Shown: piece by piece, positions 25,367-51,500 of the stretch
Position numbering within the stretch: the first letter of the stretch is position 1
Layout: each line of letters begins with the position of its first letter
Source of the DNA: Hirundichthys speculiger
Lineage: Eukaryota > Chordata > Actinopteri > Beloniformes > Exocoetidae
Reading direction: 5' to 3'
DNA: 64,000 bases
Assembly: GCA_018398805.1 (NCBI GenBank)
Contig: JAGFBZ010000292.1
Coordinates: 310,001 to 374,000 of the forward strand
Program-made: the position numbers and the translations under genes
Notes under the pieces: generated by a model
The model's database searches: none
Told to the model about the DNA's origin: nothing
The model's input: the letters and a program-made list of their open reading frames with translations, nothing else

Positions 25367-27779
25367 TTTTCTGAAACTGGAAGTGACAAACTGGACGTTG
25401 GTCTTCACACTCATTTATTTCGGACAAACTCAGAGGACCTTGAGTTCAGTAACTGAACGGCAGGGTGTCAAAAAATAAAAAATAAAAAAAACCCAAAGCT
25501 GTGATTTAAATTTTTTTTAAAGAATTTTTTTTTAATGTCAAATTTAGCAAGCCGAATACACAATACTGTCATTCTGTTACCTATAGGCATTTTGCACGTG
25601 AACTTATTCACACAAGGTTATTGGTTGTTAAAATAAAAGCATCAATATTCTGTAGGTAGTTCCTGATAACATATTGATGAAATGATACAGGGTGCTGTTT
25701 CTTAAGGAATGACTTATTTGGAAGCTGCCCAACACACTGCAAAAAGAAAAAGGATGAAATAACAATTACTCTGGAGAATAACATTTTGCAGGGTGTCTCC
25801 AAAGTCTCCATAGTTTCTATGGTCTCCATACACAGATTTTACTTCCATGTCAACTGCACCTTAAGTGTTTTTTTAGAAGAAAAATGATATAAAACCTGAG
25901 GTTTTTTCATAATGAAGGGTATTGTTATTATTTTTTAAGTGACAGATACATTACATCTGTTGTCTGCCTCTTGCCGCTGAGCATATTTGGTGAATTTGAC
26001 ATGTGAGCTGTGAGAAATAAGAGTTTAGTCACTCTTATTTGGAAGACAACATGGCTTGTTTTGCTGTTACTAGTTAGTAACTAGTTAGTACGATGACAGC
26101 TTTTTAAAAATAATGTCTCCCCTGTAGAAACTGAGATAAGGTGGGTATGTTCCAGCTTAGTAGAGGGGTGTTCTTTTAACATGAACAAACCAACAAAATT
26201 CACAAAAGGAAAAAAAAAGAAGCTAAAATATGTTGGTTTATGTGTAAACACAACCAATCAAGGGTTTCCTTGCTGTGATAATGATGATTTGACAAAAACC
26301 TAGATGTAAAACATGCCCAACATATAATTTCAATTTGTTTATAGACAAGATGGATTGCAGAAAAAAAAAAGTTGTTTAATTTGATGCTTAAAATGAGAGT
26401 GTTTAAGAGAGGACAATTAAAAAAGTTCTACCATTAACTTAAAGTAGTCTCATTTATTTACTCTCCAAATTTCATAAAATTAAAAAAAAGGCTGACTTGG
26501 ATTTCATTCAGCTGCACATGTGGTATTACTTTATTGCAAAGGGTCATAAACTAAAAACGATGAGAGCCGCATTAATGTGCCGAGGTTTGTGCTGCACGTG
26601 TGATTATATTCTCAGCATGTACAGTAAGGAATATGGATTTTAAATAAACCCACACACGCATGAGCAGACAGTGGATTAGCAAAGACAGGCTAATCCTCCA
26701 GGGCACCCAGGACGCCATCTGTAGCTGTGAGGCTTTCAGTTGATTCTCATTTGTACCACTATGTGGCGCTGCTGGCTCTGCTACAAACACAACTGGTGTC
26801 CAGGGATTTTCTGTCTTTCTGCAGGGCCAGAAGAAGGTTTTGACAAGCAACATCAACATCTTCATCATAGTGCTGTCAGGCTAATTGGATTGGGGGAAAA
26901 AAGTATTACAATGCTGCTAAAGACAGGAATCTCTGCGTAAAGTATTTTATATTATTGTACTTAACAATACTAGAATAATACTGTGTTCCCCTGCATAGAA
27001 TAAAAAAATATATACAACATGTAATAAGCAAAAACTAAACATAACAATCAGCCTCATATAATTTGAATGGCTGATGGTAGTCAAGCATACTACAGATATA
27101 ACCTCAATTAAATATTCTACTTTTGTTTCTTTGCAGACAGTATGAACCTAATATGTTTTCAGTTTTTTTTTCTTTTTGACTTCATCTAATTTGTTAATAT
27201 TCTGTACATACTGTATTTCAGGCCTGCAACACATTCTACAACACAAGGTACAGGATCCGTTTTGTGCAACCAAGAGAGTGAAACAGAAAAAGATGCAATT
27301 TCACCTTCCTGATGGCAACAGGTGATTAAAATGATTATTTGGTACAAAAGCAGCATGTATACAAGGTACAGCCTTTGAAGAGCAAAGACAGGCAGACAAA
27401 CTCCTCCTTCTTGTTAACAAATACAGACAGGAGTGACATGGTGAAAATGAGAATTTTTTATTCATGCTGAAATGTTAGTTTCATTAGGAGGAATATTTGC
27501 CTGCTTGTAGGAAGTCTCAGATTCCTCCTACCTGCAGAAACCAACGACAGTAAGTTTGGACTTCCATCCTGGTGGGATAACTGCATATTTGTTCTTCAGA
27601 ACTATGTTACACATCACCATCGATGAAGCTCGCTCACAGAATATCATGGCAGAAGTTATTGGCTCAAGAGGGGAAGGAAAAAATGAAAAATTATTTGAGT
27701 AACAGACCAAACAAAAATAAATCTTTTCCTTTTAGGATAAGGAAACAGGAGTGAATTCAAAGTGTTATCAGCAATATGT
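25367..27779. other. Intergenic, no gene recognised
   Basis: AT-rich sequence with A/T homopolymers. No frame resembles a known protein and no splice-bounded exon is supported. Confidence 0.55.
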
Positions 27780-28290
27780 CACAACGCCAGGCTCTGTAGT
27801 GGTATAGAGTTGTGTCAGCACCCTGGGCACAAGTCACCTACATTTCTTTCATAGGAACATTGATGCAGAAAAGTAGAGCACATTGAGATTTTAAAGCAAC
27901 ATTTTGCCCTTAAGGCAGCATTTTTGTCCCGGCATATTCCGTGGATATTTCAACAAGACAATGCAAAACCACATTCTGCACATGTCACATAGGCTATGGA
28001 GGACTCAGGTACTGGACTGGCCTATCCGCATCCATCACCTGCACCCCTCCTTAACAGAGAATGTGTGAAAAATTTTGAAATTAAAAAATGTGACTGCGAT
28101 GACCTACTGCTGCATACCTTAAACTCTGTCTACAGGAAGAATTGGACAAAATAGCAACTGAAACATTTCATTGCTTCGTATCCTCAATGCTAGAATGCTC
28201 GTAAGTGTTTTAAGATGGAGTGGCAACATTACAAAATGGTACAAGTTCCACTGTTTCAATTTTGTTCCCCCTTTGGGAAACATGTTCTGC
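27780..28290 (+). mobile_element. Tc1/mariner-type transposase remnant (copy B)
   Basis: Near 27940 the plus strand reads WIFQQDNAKPHSAHVT, a textbook match to the second catalytic-aspartate block of Tc1/mariner transposases. Downstream, broken by stops and frame changes, come IATETFHCFVSSM and LQNGTSSTVSILFP near 28145-28265, the decayed C-terminal part. The frame is interrupted several times, so the copy is dead. Its wording differs from the remnant at 22390-22710, so the two come from different families. Confidence 0.75.
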
Positions 28291-29478
28291 AGGCCTGACG
28301 TGTAAAAATGGATGCATATTAACAAATGAAATGAAGATGGCGAGAAAAAAGAAACCCAAAATCTTGGGTCCAAACAAAAAATACATTTGTTTAAAAGTAA
28401 ATATAAGAAACATCACATTTTATTTTATTTATTTTTCATCCAAACCTTTTTCTGATTTGGCATGGTACATCACCTGTGTAGGCCTCAGTCCCACAACCCT
28501 AGCCCCTTTTTTTTCCATCCTACTATGCTGTGTGAATGGTAGCAGAGGTGGAAAGGCAAAGGAAGAGATCACTGTGAATCCACACCAGGAGAGAGGAAGT
28601 GAACTAACAAGTGGAGCTCATGATGTCTTTACAGAACAATCGCTGTGTGGCTTCTGACTCTATCACGCCTGAGAACAGAGCTCATGTGACTGACTTCCAA
28701 TGCTCTACAGTGCGTCTGCTGATATTGTGCAGCCTCATCCAAAGTGAAATGTTATTGCTCAATTAGTTCAGCGATCAAAAAAATAACAAGCAACACTTTT
28801 GATATAAGAATCATTATTTTATTATTTTTATAGGAAAGTACTATACATTCCTTGGTTTTAGTTCCTTGAGTTTAAATTTAATCTCTTTGGGATTTGTAGC
28901 AGTATTAAGATGAACCAAGCTATTTGAAGAATTAGCCTTAATAAAATTTTTCTCATCTTTTAAAATAAATGATCTATCAGTCTACAGAGAGAATGACTAA
29001 TGACCTGCGTGCTCGCTTCTAGTCACCTATCTACTATTTCTAACTGGACCAACAACACCCACAAATATATCTGGTTTAACATGAATATCGATTTGTGTGT
29101 GTGTGTGATGGGGGGTCAGCATTGATTAACGTCCTCCAGATTCATCTCCTTAAAGAAATGCATTGAGCAAAGGATGATGAATTGAATAAGGGAGATTAGC
29201 TGCGTTCCTCTGCTGCTGACAGCCTCTTTCTGCAGATCCCCGCTTTGCTGAGTCGCTGCTTGTCGGTCTCTATAGATAGCTCCACAGCAGACGCTAATAC
29301 ACATAGATGTGCACTCAAACACTGTGACAGCTCTTAATCCGAGCTGGCACTTTCACTGTCCTCCTACTCTCTCGGTGGAGGCTCACGAGCAGAGAGTTCT
29401 GTAGGGAATCAACAGTGAAGCCTGATGATGCTGATGTTGCTTTGAGGTGCATCCAGCCAGAACTTGGGGCTGGGCCAG
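28291..29478. other. Intergenic or 3' flank of gucy2f, no gene recognised
   Basis: No supported exon. Possible 3' UTR of a longer gucy2f transcript if the candidate exon at 29479-29611 is real. Otherwise plain AT-rich sequence. Confidence 0.4.
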
Positions 29479-29611
29479 TCAGTGGTGTGTCATCATGACG
29501 TTGTCGTCGTCCTCGGGCATGTAGAGCTGAGTCACAACACGGACGTGAGAGATCTTCTTCACCGCCTTGTGAAACACCTGTTTCATGTTCCTTGATGCGG
29601 TTAGCGGCAGG
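29479..29611 (-). CDS. Candidate extra C-terminal exon of gucy2f (or orphan exon)
   Basis: A minus-strand block follows an acceptor (CCCACTTAG) at 29612 and ends at stop TGA 29481-29479. Its first codons read PAANRIK. After one frame change near 29588-29591 it continues KQVFHKAVKKISHVRVV and ends in an acidic PEDDDNVMMTHH. If one base in that AA/GG pair is a spurious insertion, the exon is 44 codons including the stop, in phase 0. Exon 23 of gucy2f (30946-31045) ends AAAAACTGAG|GTAATG. Dropping one A there would turn its stop into KKKTE and leave phase 0 at a usable donor, joining to this exon. Two extra-base corrections are needed, of the same kind seen elsewhere here. I do not recognise the tail from GUCY2F of other animals, so a different gene is possible. 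Confidence 0.4.
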
Positions 29612-30945
29612 CTAAGTGGGAAAAAAAAGTAGGGAGGAGGAGTCAGGAGAAAGAGGGGTGATGGAAGAAAATTAATGCAAAATGGAAAAGAGAAACTGTT
29701 ATGCTTCAACGTAAAAATAAATGATTAAAGGTATAGTTTTTTTCTTGAGGGGGGGAGGTTACTTTGTTTTATTGTAGCTTTGCTTTGAGTTTCAATAAAA
29801 TGTCAGCGCTGAGTTAGAGCCGTGAGTTTAGCATCTTTTGCGGCAGATGGAAAATAATTCTTTGCAAAGTTCCAGGAGCAGTGATTTGCCTCATGGTAAA
29901 AGTGTTAGGGTTTTACTCAAAGATTCAAAATGGCACTGTTAATATTGTCATACATCAATCATCTACACAAACTTTGAACTAATCCTTTCAACAGGGGAAG
30001 TTAAAAAAAAATGTAGTCACTAGCATCTACAAAGCCAATATCTACACACCAATATGCTAATATTGATGCTAATATTGATGCTAATACAGACAAACAGCTA
30101 AACCCCAAACAGAGTACAAGATGTTTAATACCTAATATCCATGTATTTCTTTAATATAGAGGACAGTTATCTGATTTTATCCCTTGAGATCGAGCTAGTA
30201 TCATTTTTTTGTGTGTGTTATAAGCAGTGTAGGTCATGCCTAAAATATTTTACTGCAACATCACACATTAACGCCAGGATCTAAAAACAGCATGACATTT
30301 CAGCTCAGGGCAGTCAGCGTCAGCACAACGCTGCTGTTGAACGAAAAGCTCGTTTCGCTAGGACGATGTGAGGAGCTTTCACGACAAGCTAACAGGTTTA
30401 AAGTCCAGCTGAAGATCTGCTCAAACATTCTGGTGAAAACAGGTTTTCGAGTGTGGCCAGCAGTTGACGTGAAACATTTTCTTTAAAAAAAAAAAACTTG
30501 TAAAGTAGAAGAACTGAGTTTTGTCAGTGACAAAAAAAAAGAGTATTTTTTTAAATTTATGTACATAATCCCCTACGTTCCTCACCTGAACTGTTTTTAC
30601 TGTTGCTGCTTTTGTTTGCATTAACTTAAATCTTAATATGATCCAATTCAAAATCTCTCGAAAATGCTTGTTTAATACTTGCAGTAAGAAACTGCCAGTT
30701 AGAAATAAGTAAAAGTGCAATGCAGAATAGATAAGACATTTTAGATTGTCTTATCATTTGAAAATGGACACATGTTGCATTTTTCCTCAACAGTTGAACA
30801 GGCTATGTTCAAAATGCAATTAAGCGCAAACAAATCGCAGTAGCAACTTCACAGTTCATCCTCAAACTATGTTTGACAAAGGACGAGTCACGTTGCCAAC
30901 CAAGCCAGTAATGTTATACATTGTTTAATAATGCATAACATTACC

Positions 30946-45104
<14,159 letters not shown>

Positions 45105-45179
45105 TGCTGTGGAGGTGATGAAGAGGAGCACTGAGAGGATGAGGAGACGGAGGCAGACGGTCGTTGGTTAACTGGAGTT

Positions 45180-48100
45180 GAGGCGGAAGTAATGTGAGTA
45201 TGATGAAGAGGAAAGAAAGGTCAGGTGGACATCGAAAGATATGTTTGGAGTCGGCTTCCTTGTTTGAAGTGCGGAGATGAAGGCACGGCGCTGGTGAGGC
45301 ATCTCAAGGCTCACCACCTCTTCAACTCAGTGGAGGGCAGATGAAGAAGGTTCTGAAGGTGCAGCACCCCTGAAAAGAAGAGCAACCAGAAATATGTTAC
45401 TGTGTGTTGACATTTGGTTGTGTTACATCATTTGAAGCATAATTGAATCATTTTGTTCTAGGCCTGGAGTTATTTTAATATCAATAAAATCTAATTACGA
45501 GCTTAAATATAACGTCAGTCAAATGCATATTTGGAGGAGCTTTTGATATGTTTATGTCATCATTTGTAATCTTTTATTTGCACAGTCATGTGTGATTTTG
45601 GAGGGAATCAAGGTTTTACTGTAATATGTGGTCAGTTAAAAACATAATTAAAGTGAAAATTAAAAGCTAGTTACTTCGCTACCCCCAAAAAATGTGGGTT
45701 CAATGAACTGAGGTTGTGCAGTCACTTTAAACTACTATTTCTTACTATGAAAGTCAGTTAGACAGACCACTGACACTGTAAGGTGAGAATTTGGATGTAT
45801 TCATCACTTGTAAGAATTATTATTATTGTGCACTGATGAAGCAGTCAATTCGGTTGATAAACAAGGCACTGACAAACGACGGAGGTGCAAAATGGAGTTT
45901 ATTCTCTAAGTTGCATGCAAATTTAGAGAGGTCATTACATAATGCAGGATGGTTCAGAATGACAAAGACAGAGAGGCGGACAGTTCATCTTAACCATCGG
46001 TGGAAAACAAGGAGACCTTGAGATCTGTCTAGACAGCCTATGTGTCAAAACTTAGCTACTTGATGGAGCCAGTACAATAACAAACCTGTGGCCTCAAATC
46101 GACAGGAATCGGGGCCAGAAGTAATGGCCTTACTAATGACACAGCAGTTTTAGCAAGTTTAGGCCTCATAATTTCTAACATCACAGACACAAATAAATGT
46201 ATTTTCCTTTAACGTTTTTCTGATTTTAAAGAGTCTCCAAATGAATAATATATAAAAAACAGAGGAGATAGTGGTTGTGTCAGTTTAAAGGAGGACACCA
46301 ACCATGCCTGCAAAAGTGTCTTAAGCTCTGCAGCAGTTCAAGGTAGTTTTTTGGTACAAAATTCTCCACACATTCTTAATGGGGGACAGGCCAACACTGC
46401 AGGCAGGCCACTACCTGGTCCAGTACCCATATCTTCCTCAGACATGGCCTGTAATGTGTGCACAATCTTAACATTTTGCACTGTGGACCAATGCAGTGCT
46501 GCTGCACATTGTCATGACATCAGATTGTGTGTTAATTGAGTAGTGTCACAATTCTTCCTCAATAATCCAACATCTTCATCTTTTGTCTCTTTCTTGAATC
46601 TGCTCCAGACTCATTCAGCTTGACAGGATTATCTGTGTGACCGTCTCATAGTTGCATGAACAGTAATCCTTCATATCAATGCCTCACCAAGGTTATGCAA
46701 AAGAATATCATCCTAAGACCATTTCATGGCATTTTGACAAAACAACAACTTCTCTCCTCTGGAGTCTGTATATTCTTTCGAAATATATGAAATAAGGTAA
46801 TTTTAAAATCATTGGAGAAATCCTGCTTTTTTTTGGTGTGTAGATGTTTTTATTATTTTTTCATCCTCCATCAAAACTGTAACCCACTTTTAAATTCTAA
46901 TTTGAACATGTGCTCTTGCTAGCCATTCTGTCATATTAATATTTGAGGTTTCCTACCATGAATTTATGAGATGAACAGGTGTTTAGTCTCTCCAAGGCAA
47001 ATCTTCTGACCCAAAGTTCCACGTTTAAGGCTGGTTTCATTGCTTCTCCTTTCCTTAACATCCAACAGGTCCTAAAACGGGGCCGTGAAACTATGTCTTC
47101 ATGATTACAAACCAAACAGTGAGGCTACATTTTAAGCTTACATGCATGTAAGTGTGTAGAAGCTTTGCATGCTCCTGTACTTGTGTGTATGAGATGACCT
47201 GGACTGAGTGTGTCAGCTGCCCTGTCAGATTATTTCACATCCAATCAGGATCTTTGTAGCTGTAGGCTTCTCTGAGTGATAAGGGGAAGTGAAAGTGATG
47301 CTCATTATTGTCATAATTAATCTTAAAAGAATATATTTTTACCTATGTTAAATGCAACTCTCAAGTAGGTTATTAGAAATTTTTTTTTTTATGTTTGTAC
47401 AACAACTTGAAACAAGGACTTTATTTTTGACAAAACCATCTCACCTTCAGATCCATTTAGCTTTTTTTGTGTGTCAAGGGAGTTTACTCCATCATGATCT
47501 TGAAAGTAGAAGTTCGGATTATTAGGTTTTATTCGCACTAATGTGATTTATCTTAAAAAAACCTGAAACACCGACTGAGCAGACTTTGCAGTAAGATTGT
47601 GTCATCGTTAGTCTTACTTGCACTCCTGCTGCCCATTTCTCAGTATCTGAACTGAAGCAAAAATGTCCAATTCCCCATTTATAATTCCTTTTTTTCTCAA
47701 AATGTCCTAACATACGTTCTACATAAGTACAGACATTTCCAAAGACTGAGGATTTGATCAAATGCTTCACTTCAGACTGTTGTTTTCCACTGACCATGCC
47801 TCAGAACAACTGACAGCTCAGCTGTATTCTTTTACATTATGCATTAAGAAGCAAAATCATTTTTCTGTTTCTATTCTTTTAGTTGAACCCAAACCTTGTT
47901 AAAACTCTGATGTGAGATTTCACTGAGGCACAGCTGATTAGTGCTGCACATGTCCCAACAAAAAGGGTGTAGCAAGACAGATACTGAAAAAACATTCTCT
48001 GTTCGAGGCCTGCCGAACTTTGCCACATGGCAGGCATTATGCAAATGTGTTACATGTTGTTTCTGATAAGTTTAGGAAAAGTGTCCTTTGTGGGAGAGCA

Positions 48101-49200
48101 CAGTGTGGACTTCAGGCTTTATAAATCTGATGGCTTTTTACTGCTGCAAAACCTCCAAAAGCAAGACATTCAATCTTTGTCACCATTATTTGTCCATTGT
48201 TGTGTTTGGATTACAAAAACTCCTAAACAGAAACGCAGATGTTTGTTGTTGCACGTGTAAGATGGATGAGATGTGCCAAGCTGAAAAAAGCAACAGATTC
48301 AGGCGTGTGGCAATATTGCAAAATTGTATTTGCTCGTGATTTAAAAAAGAAAAAAAAAAAAAGGTTGAACAGGGTTAGGGTTAGGGTTGAAATTTTCAGT
48401 TTCAGACCACTGTTCTGGTTATTGAGGAAAGCGATATGTGCTTTACACATATGTGACACGGAACCCTCACCATAGCAACAATGGCTGCATCGTGGTTGTG
48501 AATACGGCATCCATGGCTGCATCGTTGTTGCTATGGTTGCTATGCTTGCACCCTCAAAGCCCCCCCACCCAGGATATAAAAATGTTGAAAATAGCACATG
48601 TCAAAGCACTAACTTACTAATTTAACACCCAAACATGAGGCTGTTTCCAGTGTGCCATGCTAACACCCCCCCCCCAACAGCATACTAACAAAATAATAAA
48701 GATCATTTCATTACCTCATTTCAAAGACTTGCACAACAGTTGCTCTTTATCATTTAGTTTATCTATTTGTTTGCTTCATTTGGTTACATCAGCTAGAGAT
48801 CTATAAATTATTAATTTAAGACAATTTGAGAAAATTTTGTTTTCATTCACCACCTTAATTCTTCACAGGGTGCTGGTTGGACAGAAACACAGCTGTTAGT
48901 TTGTTGTTCAAACGTGAAATCATGGGACAAACTCAAAAGTCATCCATTCTTTTCCAATACCAGTTGACACCGGGCAAGGCATTTGGGCTGAGAAATAATT
49001 TATGGGAAGAGAGCCTGTCCAGTGTTCACACTCCTTTTATAAATTCTAGATATAATTTAAAATCAACCCAGGTGAAAACTAGGCCTCTGGTTAGTAAATA
49101 GTTAATAAATTAGAATGAATATTAAGCAGAATTTCATCATTTAAATAATTGACTTTAGTGATATTAAAAACATCTAAAATAGATAAAAATAATTAAAAAC
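45180..49200. other. Intergenic, 5' flank of gucy2f, no gene recognised
   Basis: No exon is recognisable. About 46270-46560 contains phrases resembling fish repeats (CTTAATGGGGGACAGGCCAA, GGCAGGCCACTACC) but too decayed to classify. A short TTAGGG-like triplet lies at 48371-48389, and a 12-bp inverted repeat at 48469-48480 / 48526-48537. Photoreceptor regulatory sites for gucy2f could be here but none can be called by eye. Confidence 0.45.
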
Positions 49201-49239
49201 ATTATTTCATCGTTTTGGTTATTTATTTCATCATTGGTT

Positions 49240-49680
49240 GAAAGGTCATATCTATCAGCCAATCACAGCGCTGATAGTTGTGAGGCCACACTAGGGCGTT
49301 GTTCCAGGAAGAAGAAGGAAAGGAGCCGAGTTTTAAGTATATTTTACGATTTAAAATTTCTCCTGTTGGTGTTTTATTTTTGCCTTTTGTCTATGCTGAT
49401 AGACTGTGGTTTTGTTTAGCGTTTTAGTTTTTGAGTTACTGACGAGAGTCGCGGAGATAATGTGTTTTTGAGGACCACGCATCCAGCGCGTGATCAGAGG
49501 ACCGTAGATGGCTAGCCAACTGCGCTAGGAGCTAGGACTGGACTGTGTGTTGTAGCCTACGACGGAAAGAGCATCTTTTCTCCTGTTTTGGGAAAGTGGA
49601 AATCGGATTGAAAGGGCAATTGCTCCAGACTGTCTTTCTCTTCTTCCTGACAACAAGACGCGATCACCAATCGCGGTAAG
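49240..49680 (+). other. GC-richer leader-like stretch with a splice-donor-like end
   Basis: A locally CpG-richer block begins with a CCAATCACAGCG box (49258) and ends at ATCGCG|GTAAGA near 49675, a good donor-like site. ATGs within it open only very short frames. It could be a non-coding first exon and promoter of the gene whose last exon is at 50798-51033, or simply the flank of the transposon that follows. No transcript evidence is available. Confidence 0.3.
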
Positions 49681-49868
49681 ACAATTTAAGCCACTTCCTC
49701 CTCTGGATCGTGTGAGCAGTTCTCCCCTTTTCATTTGCTAAAGGACTGTTTAGCTTAAGGAACTTGAGTTAATGGACTTTTGAACAGTTTAACAGTTATA
49801 TGCTTTATGTTTATGTTGTATATTCTGAATGTGTATTACTGTGAGGTTGATTGATTGTTTCCATCAAA

Positions 49869-50687
49869 CAGGGGTGTCAGTTTTCCGCGGATTCGCGGAT
49901 TTCCGCTATCACAGCCAAATCAACAGCCAAGTCAAAGTAAGTCCCGAAGCACATATTTTCTGATATTACTTCTCCCTTTCTTGTTTGGATGGATGAATTA
50001 TTCGCTTTAAATTCACAGGAGAGATGTTTATTCCTTATTGTACTTATTTGTTGTTAGACAACGCGGATGAAATATACAGCGCTTCTCACCACTGGTAGGT
50101 AGGAAACGTAAACTCGTTTGCCTCATTTAATTTACATTAAAAACCGCTTAGCAATGTAACCTCCAAGTACATTTAAATTGCCGATTTCTGAAGTGCTCAG
50201 TTTACCATATTAGGGCAATTATATGATAATTAAATTAAAAAAAAAAAATCTCTGGACTCCGACCCCCTCCCCTCTCAAATTAGAAAACTCCTCGGATCTA
50301 CACGGTTCACGTGGGTCACCCTTTTTGACTTCAAAACGGCAAATTTCGCTGAAAGGTGGGGGACTTTTCATGCATTCAGTGTTTCGAGCTTTTTGTGATT
50401 AAAAAAAAAATTAAGAAAAGGTAATGTTCAGAGTTACAGGCATCAAAAAGACATGTTGAATTTAACATGGTATTTTCTATAACTGCTTACTAAAGTATTG
50501 GATCCATGTATCTTGTTGTCAGTGATGTTTTACTGTTGAAGTTCATGAGTGATTGAATCACTAGTCATTCTGAATTTTTGCCTTTAATAGGCAACTTAAT
50601 TGTTTCATAACAACTACTTTTATTTTTGATATCTAACCTCTATATGCCTATGTCCGAGTTTTTTCCAATTTCCTGTTGACACCCCTG
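49869..50687. mobile_element. Non-autonomous DNA transposon with CAGGGGTGTCA ends
   Basis: It begins CAGGGGTGTCA and ends TGACACCCCTG, a perfect 11-bp terminal inverted repeat. The direct repeat ATCAAA abuts both ends (49863-49868 and 50688-50693). At 819 bp it has no transposase frame. The CAGGGGTGTC end is typical of hAT-type MITEs, but the visible duplication is 6 rather than 8 bases, so classification is provisional. A block of about 50 bases at 50003-50055 is shared with the hAT MITE at 57480-57791. Confidence 0.78.
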
Positions 50688-50797
50688 ATCAAAAGTTGTG
50701 ACTTTTTCATTTGAATAGATCTCATTTTAAAAAGAAAATCACTTCAGTCGTGGATCATTATGATGTAGTTTCTATGTGTGCTTGGTCTTTCACAGGT

Positions 50798-51033
50798 ACA
50801 AGAGAGGTAACATCCGTCCATACACCTTGAATCTCGGTCGTGGCATTAAGCAGAAGCTCTGGGACAGAATGAACCAGCCCGCCATAGTGACGTCGGCCAA
50901 TGAAGACGGAGCTGTCCACGTAGACGTGTCTTACGGCAGTGGAGTCTCTCCTCCTCTTATTGATGTGGACATCTCAGGAGAGCCAGAACCACCGAGAAAG
51001 AGATCAAAGAAACACACTTACAAACAGAAATAG
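50798..51033 (+). CDS. Orphan terminal coding exon, function unknown
   Basis: After acceptor TTTCACAG at 50797 an open frame runs 78 codons to TAG at 51031-51033. It reads YKRGNIRPYTLNLGRGIKQK, then KLWDRMNQPAIVTS, an acidic/Pro segment (DVDISGEPEPP) and a basic end RKRSKKHTYKQK that looks like a nuclear localisation signal. The composition is protein-like, stop-free and ends cleanly, so it is plausibly the last exon of a gene. I do not recognise the family. No upstream coding exon is visible within the 1.1 kb to the leader-like block, most of which is the 819-bp transposon. Alternatives: last exon of a gene starting further upstream, a retained piece of an unknown element, or a decayed gene. 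Confidence 0.5.
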
Positions 51034-51255
51034 GATAGATGTTAAATATGAAATGAAATCTGTACATAGTTGTGTCAATATTGTGATTTCTTTTTTTGTA
51101 CTTTTATTTGATGCGTTCTTCTCTTTTTAACAAATTTTCTAGAAAATCGAAGTGGCTTAAAAGAAAGAAACGGCCCCTTAAAGATAAATGAAAGTTCACT
51201 GTTCATCTGCAACACCAACAACATCCACCTGCTGATAAACCACTACCTTCTTTCA

Positions 51256-51500
51256 CTTCCTGCAGTATCAACATCTGACTGCAGAGAATGCACCTTCTTC
51301 CTCCAGCTGCAGTATCAACATCTAACTGCAGAAAACGCTCCACCTTCTTCCTCCAGCTGCAGTATTAACATCTGACTGCAGAAAACGCTCCACCTTCTTC
51401 CTCCAGCTGCAGTATCAACACCTAACTGCAGAAAACGCTCCACCTTCTTCCTCCAGCTGCAGTATTAACATCTAACTGGAGAGAAAATCCACCCTCCATT
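51256..51500. repeat. 50-bp minisatellite, about 4.7 copies
   Basis: The unit CTCCAGCTGCAGTATCAACA, then a variable TCTAACTGCAG stretch, then AAAACGCTCCACCTTCTTC, recurs exactly every 50 bases at 51301, 51351, 51401 and 51451, with a shorter, more diverged unit before. Copies differ at a few positions. It lies about 220 bases downstream of the orphan exon stop, in its probable 3' UTR or flank. Confidence 0.92.

Noticed and set aside
48371..48389. GGGTTAGGGTTAGGGTT, telomere-like
   Set aside because: Under three full units in an ordinary interstitial position; far too short to indicate a telomere or a fusion point.
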